A DNA stretch of 7,966 nucleotides. It comes from Undibacterium sp. GTDB lineage: Bacteria > Pseudomonadota > Gammaproteobacteria > Burkholderiales > Burkholderiaceae_D. The position numbers and the translations under genes are program-made. The stretch is from NCBI GenBank assembly GCA_019752975.1, contig JAIELM010000533.1, positions 1-7,966 on the forward strand. Direction: 5' to 3'. Positions 5,420 to 7,966 of this stretch are shown piece by piece (the stretch's first letter is position 1; every line of letters begins with the position of its first letter). Below the pieces are notes generated by a model that was not told the origin of the DNA, did not search any database, and worked only from the letters and a program-made list of their open reading frames with translations.

Positions 5420-7039
5420 ATGACTATCTCAGTTTCTCGTACTCCTCTTTGGTGTTTATTGCAGCAGCGCGCCAATAATATGCCTAATTTGAAGGAATTA
5501 TTTCGTGCCGATCCTCAGCGATTTACACATTTTTCAGCGCAAGCTTGTGGCATGCTGCTGGACTATTCTAAGCAGCGTATGGATACTACCGCCAAACTGA
5601 ATTTGCTCGCGCTTGCGCGTCAACAGGAAGTAGAAGCAAGGCGCGATGCAATGCTGCGTGGAGAAGCAATTAATAACACCGAGAATCGAGCGGTATTGCA
5701 TACGGTTTTGCGTTTACCTAAGGGCGAGAAATTCATGCTGGGTGGTGAAAATATCGCCGCCGATGTGCATGCTGTGTTAGCGCAAATGCGTAGCTTTAGT
5801 GATGCAGTACGAGAAGGGCGATGGTTGGGATATAGCGGTAAAGCGATTCGTACCATCATTAACATCGGCATAGGCGGTTCCGACCTAGGTCCGCAAATGG
5901 CTTGTATCGCTTTGGCGCCATGGTCGCAAAAAAATCTCTCCCTACATTTTGTTTCTAACGTTGATGGCAGACATGTCGCTGACGCTTTGGAAAATGCCGA
6001 TCCCGAGACTACTTTGATCGTGGTCGCTTCAAAAACTTTTGCCACGATGGAGACCCTGACCAACGCTAGGACGGCGCGTGATTGGATGTTGAGTCATGGT
6101 TGTCCTGAGGATCAGATACGGCAACATTTTGTCGCACTTAGCACCAATGTCACTGCCGCAGCTGCCTTTGGAATCGCCCCTGAAAATGTATTCCCTTTTT
6201 GGAATTGGGCTGGCGGACGTTACTCCATGTGGAGCGCGATTGGACTTTCGATTGCTCTGTACGTGGGAGCGGATCGCTTTGAAGAAATGCTGGCCGGTGC
6301 GCACGAAATGGATCTCCATTTTGCGCAAGCGCCATTAGAGCAAAATCTTCCTGTCTTGATGGCCTTGATCGGTATTTGGAATATTAATTTCCTTGGTTTG
6401 CAAGCGCTCTCTATCGCACCTTACCATCAACGTATGACACGGCTGCCTGCGTATTTGCAGCAGTTGGAAATGGAGAGCAATGGCAAGTCGGTGACGCGCG
6501 AGGGACAGCGTGTGGATTACACTACCTCACCAATTTTATTTGGTGAAGCTGGCACTAATGGGCAGCATGCTTACTTCCAATTATTGCATCAAGGCGCTAC
6601 TATTATCCCTACCGATTTTATTGTGGTGGCCGATGATGATGCCGGTTTGCCTGGACATAATCAAGCTTTGTTAGCGAATTGTTTTGCGCAATCAAAGGCC
6701 ATGGCATGGGGGAAAACCATCGATGAAGTACGGGCAGAATTAGGCGATTTGTCTGAAAAAACTTTGGCGCCACGGGTCTTTGAAGGCAATCGTCCTACGT
6801 CAACATTACTACTCGATTCACTCACGCCGCGCTCCTTGGGGGCAATGATCGCTTTATACGAACACAAAGTTTTCGTACAATCGGTGATTTGGGATATCAA
6901 TGCATTTGATCAATGGGGCGTGGAGCTAGGTAAATCCCTAGCACAGCAATTGATTACTCTTGATCCTGCTGCGGTAAAAGAAGATTATGATAGTTCGACC
7001 CGTGGCCTATTGCAGGCGATACGGCGTCGGAACAGGTAG
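5420..7039 (+). CDS. pgi: Glucose-6-phosphate isomerase
   Basis: This cytosolic enzyme interconverts glucose-6-phosphate and fructose-6-phosphate. From the ATG at 5420 it has 539 residues, near the usual length of about 545. Landmarks are GIGGSDLGP (150-158), SKTFATMET (204-212), signature 1 NWAGGRYSMWSAIG (262-275), ESNGK (352-356) with catalytic Glu352, GTNGQHAYFQ (378-387) with His383, and signature 2 ending at 505, with Lys505 in ELGKSLA. The start is taken as ATG 5420, nine bases after AGGT (5407-5410). An in-frame TTG at 5414 would add two residues but lies too close to that site. Next to the ED genes it lets fructose-6-phosphate from gluconeogenesis be recycled into Zwf. Confidence 0.97.
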   Translation: MTISVSRTPLWCLLQQRANNMPNLKELFRADPQRFTHFSAQACGMLLDYSKQRMDTTAKLNLLALARQQEVEARRDAMLRGEAINNTENRAVLHTVLRLPKGEKFMLGGENIAADVHAVLAQMRSFSDAVREGRWLGYSGKAIRTIINIGIGGSDLGPQMACIALAPWSQKNLSLHFVSNVDGRHVADALENADPETTLIVVASKTFATMETLTNARTARDWMLSHGCPEDQIRQHFVALSTNVTAAAAFGIAPENVFPFWNWAGGRYSMWSAIGLSIALYVGADRFEEMLAGAHEMDLHFAQAPLEQNLPVLMALIGIWNINFLGLQALSIAPYHQRMTRLPAYLQQLEMESNGKSVTREGQRVDYTTSPILFGEAGTNGQHAYFQLLHQGATIIPTDFIVVADDDAGLPGHNQALLANCFAQSKAMAWGKTIDEVRAELGDLSEKTLAPRVFEGNRPTSTLLLDSLTPRSLGAMIALYEHKVFVQSVIWDINAFDQWGVELGKSLAQQLITLDPAAVKEDYDSSTRGLLQAIRRRNR

Positions 7040-7112
7040 TATGCTTAAAACATAGGGCGGGCGCAAATATTTTCGGCCCACACAATTCCATATTGCAGTA
7101 CCAGATAATTTT

Positions 7113-7966
7113 ATGATGAACAATCAAAGCGATGACAAAGACCAGAGTTTACGTGACGATATACGTCGCTTAGGACGGATTTTAGGTGATACTGTACGTA
7201 GTCAGCATGGTGAAGAAATGTTCACCCTGATTGAAACGGTAAGGCAAAATTCTATCCGTTTTCGACGCGATGCCGATAATGCGGCGCGTGATGAGTTAGA
7301 ACGAACTTTAGACACCTTAAGTAATGATCAAAGCACGCACCTGATTCGGGCTTTTAGTTATTTTTCTCACCTAGTCAATCTGGCCGAAGATCAGCATCAT
7401 GTGCGCCGCTCCCGCGCTCACTTGATCGCAGGATCGCCGCCTAAGGCGGGCAGCATTGCGCATACCGTGGATACCTTATTTGAAGCAGGCAATGCGGTCG
7501 AGATTCTCAAGGATTTTTTTCAAAGCGCACAAGTGACTCCAGTACTCACTGCTCATCCTACAGAGGTGCAGCGTAAAAGTATTCTTAATTGTCAGATGGT
7601 GATTACTCGGCTGTTGGATGAGCGCGATAGGATGCAACTGACGCCGGAAGAATCCCAACATAATGATGAGGCCTTACAAAGAGCAGTACTGACTTTGTGG
7701 CAAACGCGTATGCTGCGCACCAAAAAATTATCGGTCTTGGATGAGGTGGAAAATGGTCTGAGTTTTTATGACTACACTTTTCTAAAAGAACTACCACAGT
7801 TGTACGTGGGCTTAGAAGATTTATTGGCGAGCAAAGATAAGACATTTGCGCAAAATGAGCTACCTAGTTTTATGCAAATGGGTACTTGGATTGGTGGCGA
7901 CAGAGATGGTAATCCCTTCGTTACGGCCAGTGTTTTAGAGCAAACTTTAGTCATGCAAGCGACCCG
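7113..7966 (+). CDS. ppc: Phosphoenolpyruvate carboxylase, N-terminal part
   Basis: The reading frame is open from the ATG at 7113 to the right edge, giving 284 complete codons, about one third of the usual 880-930 residues. The cytosolic enzyme carboxylates PEP with bicarbonate to oxaloacetate, replenishing the TCA cycle. The product begins MMNNQSDDKDQSLRDDIRRL. VLTAHPTEVQRKS (144-156) carries the catalytic His148, equivalent to His138 of E. coli, and GTWIGGDRDGNP (257-268) is the second family signature. A second ATG follows directly at 7116. Neither has a recognisable Shine-Dalgarno. The gene follows pgi after 73 bases on the same strand; with no clear terminator between them, cotranscription is possible. 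The C-terminal catalytic lysine and arginine motifs lie outside the window. Confidence 0.96.
   Translation, partial: MMNNQSDDKDQSLRDDIRRLGRILGDTVRSQHGEEMFTLIETVRQNSIRFRRDADNAARDELERTLDTLSNDQSTHLIRAFSYFSHLVNLAEDQHHVRRSRAHLIAGSPPKAGSIAHTVDTLFEAGNAVEILKDFFQSAQVTPVLTAHPTEVQRKSILNCQMVITRLLDERDRMQLTPEESQHNDEALQRAVLTLWQTRMLRTKKLSVLDEVENGLSFYDYTFLKELPQLYVGLEDLLASKDKTFAQNELPSFMQMGTWIGGDRDGNPFVTASVLEQTLVMQAT

Noticed and set aside
5620..6900. Minus-strand frames of up to 147 codons, plus an 80-codon plus-strand frame, inside pgi
   Set aside because: The pgi motifs run through the whole region in one frame; the longest antisense frame is explained by codon composition.
7055..7079. GGGC/GCCC hairpin after pgi as a terminator
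   Set aside because: The stem is only four pairs with a 17-base loop and no T-run follows.
7476..7954. Three minus-strand frames near the right edge
   Set aside because: They are antisense to the open, motif-bearing ppc frame, which simply lacks a stop because it runs off the window.
1..7966. CRISPR array, tRNA, rRNA, transposase or phage attachment site
   Set aside because: No regularly spaced long repeats, cloverleaf-like sequence, transposase frame or integrase was found; coding density and gene families are those of an ordinary chromosomal region.

Overview
The window carries a chromosomal central-carbon locus built around the Entner-Doudoroff (ED) pathway. All six genes belong to well-known families, and I see no mobile element, CRISPR array, RNA gene or defence-type system. 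The gene set, the moderate GC content and the protein sequences suggest a proteobacterium. My best guess is a betaproteobacterium of the Burkholderiales, perhaps Oxalobacteraceae-like, but this is inference and was not checked by any search.

Layout. The left third is a leftward operon read as zwf (glucose-6-phosphate dehydrogenase), then pgl (6-phosphogluconolactonase), then hexR (RpiR-family regulator, of which only the first 45 codons are inside the window). The genes are tightly packed: 12 bases between zwf and pgl, and a one-base TAATG stop/start overlap between pgl and hexR. An AT-rich divergent control region (2313-2510) separates zwf from the rightward genes. These are edd (6-phosphogluconate dehydratase), eda (KDPG aldolase), pgi (glucose-6-phosphate isomerase) and the first third of ppc (phosphoenolpyruvate carboxylase), which runs off the right edge.

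How the genes fit together. Zwf and Pgl convert glucose-6-phosphate to 6-phosphogluconate. Edd dehydrates this to KDPG, and Eda splits KDPG into pyruvate and glyceraldehyde-3-phosphate. Pgi links fructose-6-phosphate to glucose-6-phosphate, so triose made by gluconeogenesis can re-enter the ED route. Ppc refills oxaloacetate from PEP. In other proteobacteria HexR represses such genes until KDPG accumulates. A HexR-like palindrome at 2375-2389, between zwf and edd, suggests that one site may control both directions, including hexR itself as the last gene of the zwf operon.

The less ordinary content is non-coding. The zwf-edd spacer has T-tracts repeating about every 10 bp, a pattern that predicts bent DNA. 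The 223-bp edd-eda spacer holds a near-perfect 14-bp direct repeat, nested inverted repeats, and a 10-bp direct repeat with a 20-bp period running into the eda ribosome binding site. The eda-pgi spacer is largely one imperfect 95-bp inverted repeat. The pgi-ppc spacer (73 bp) shows nothing convincing.
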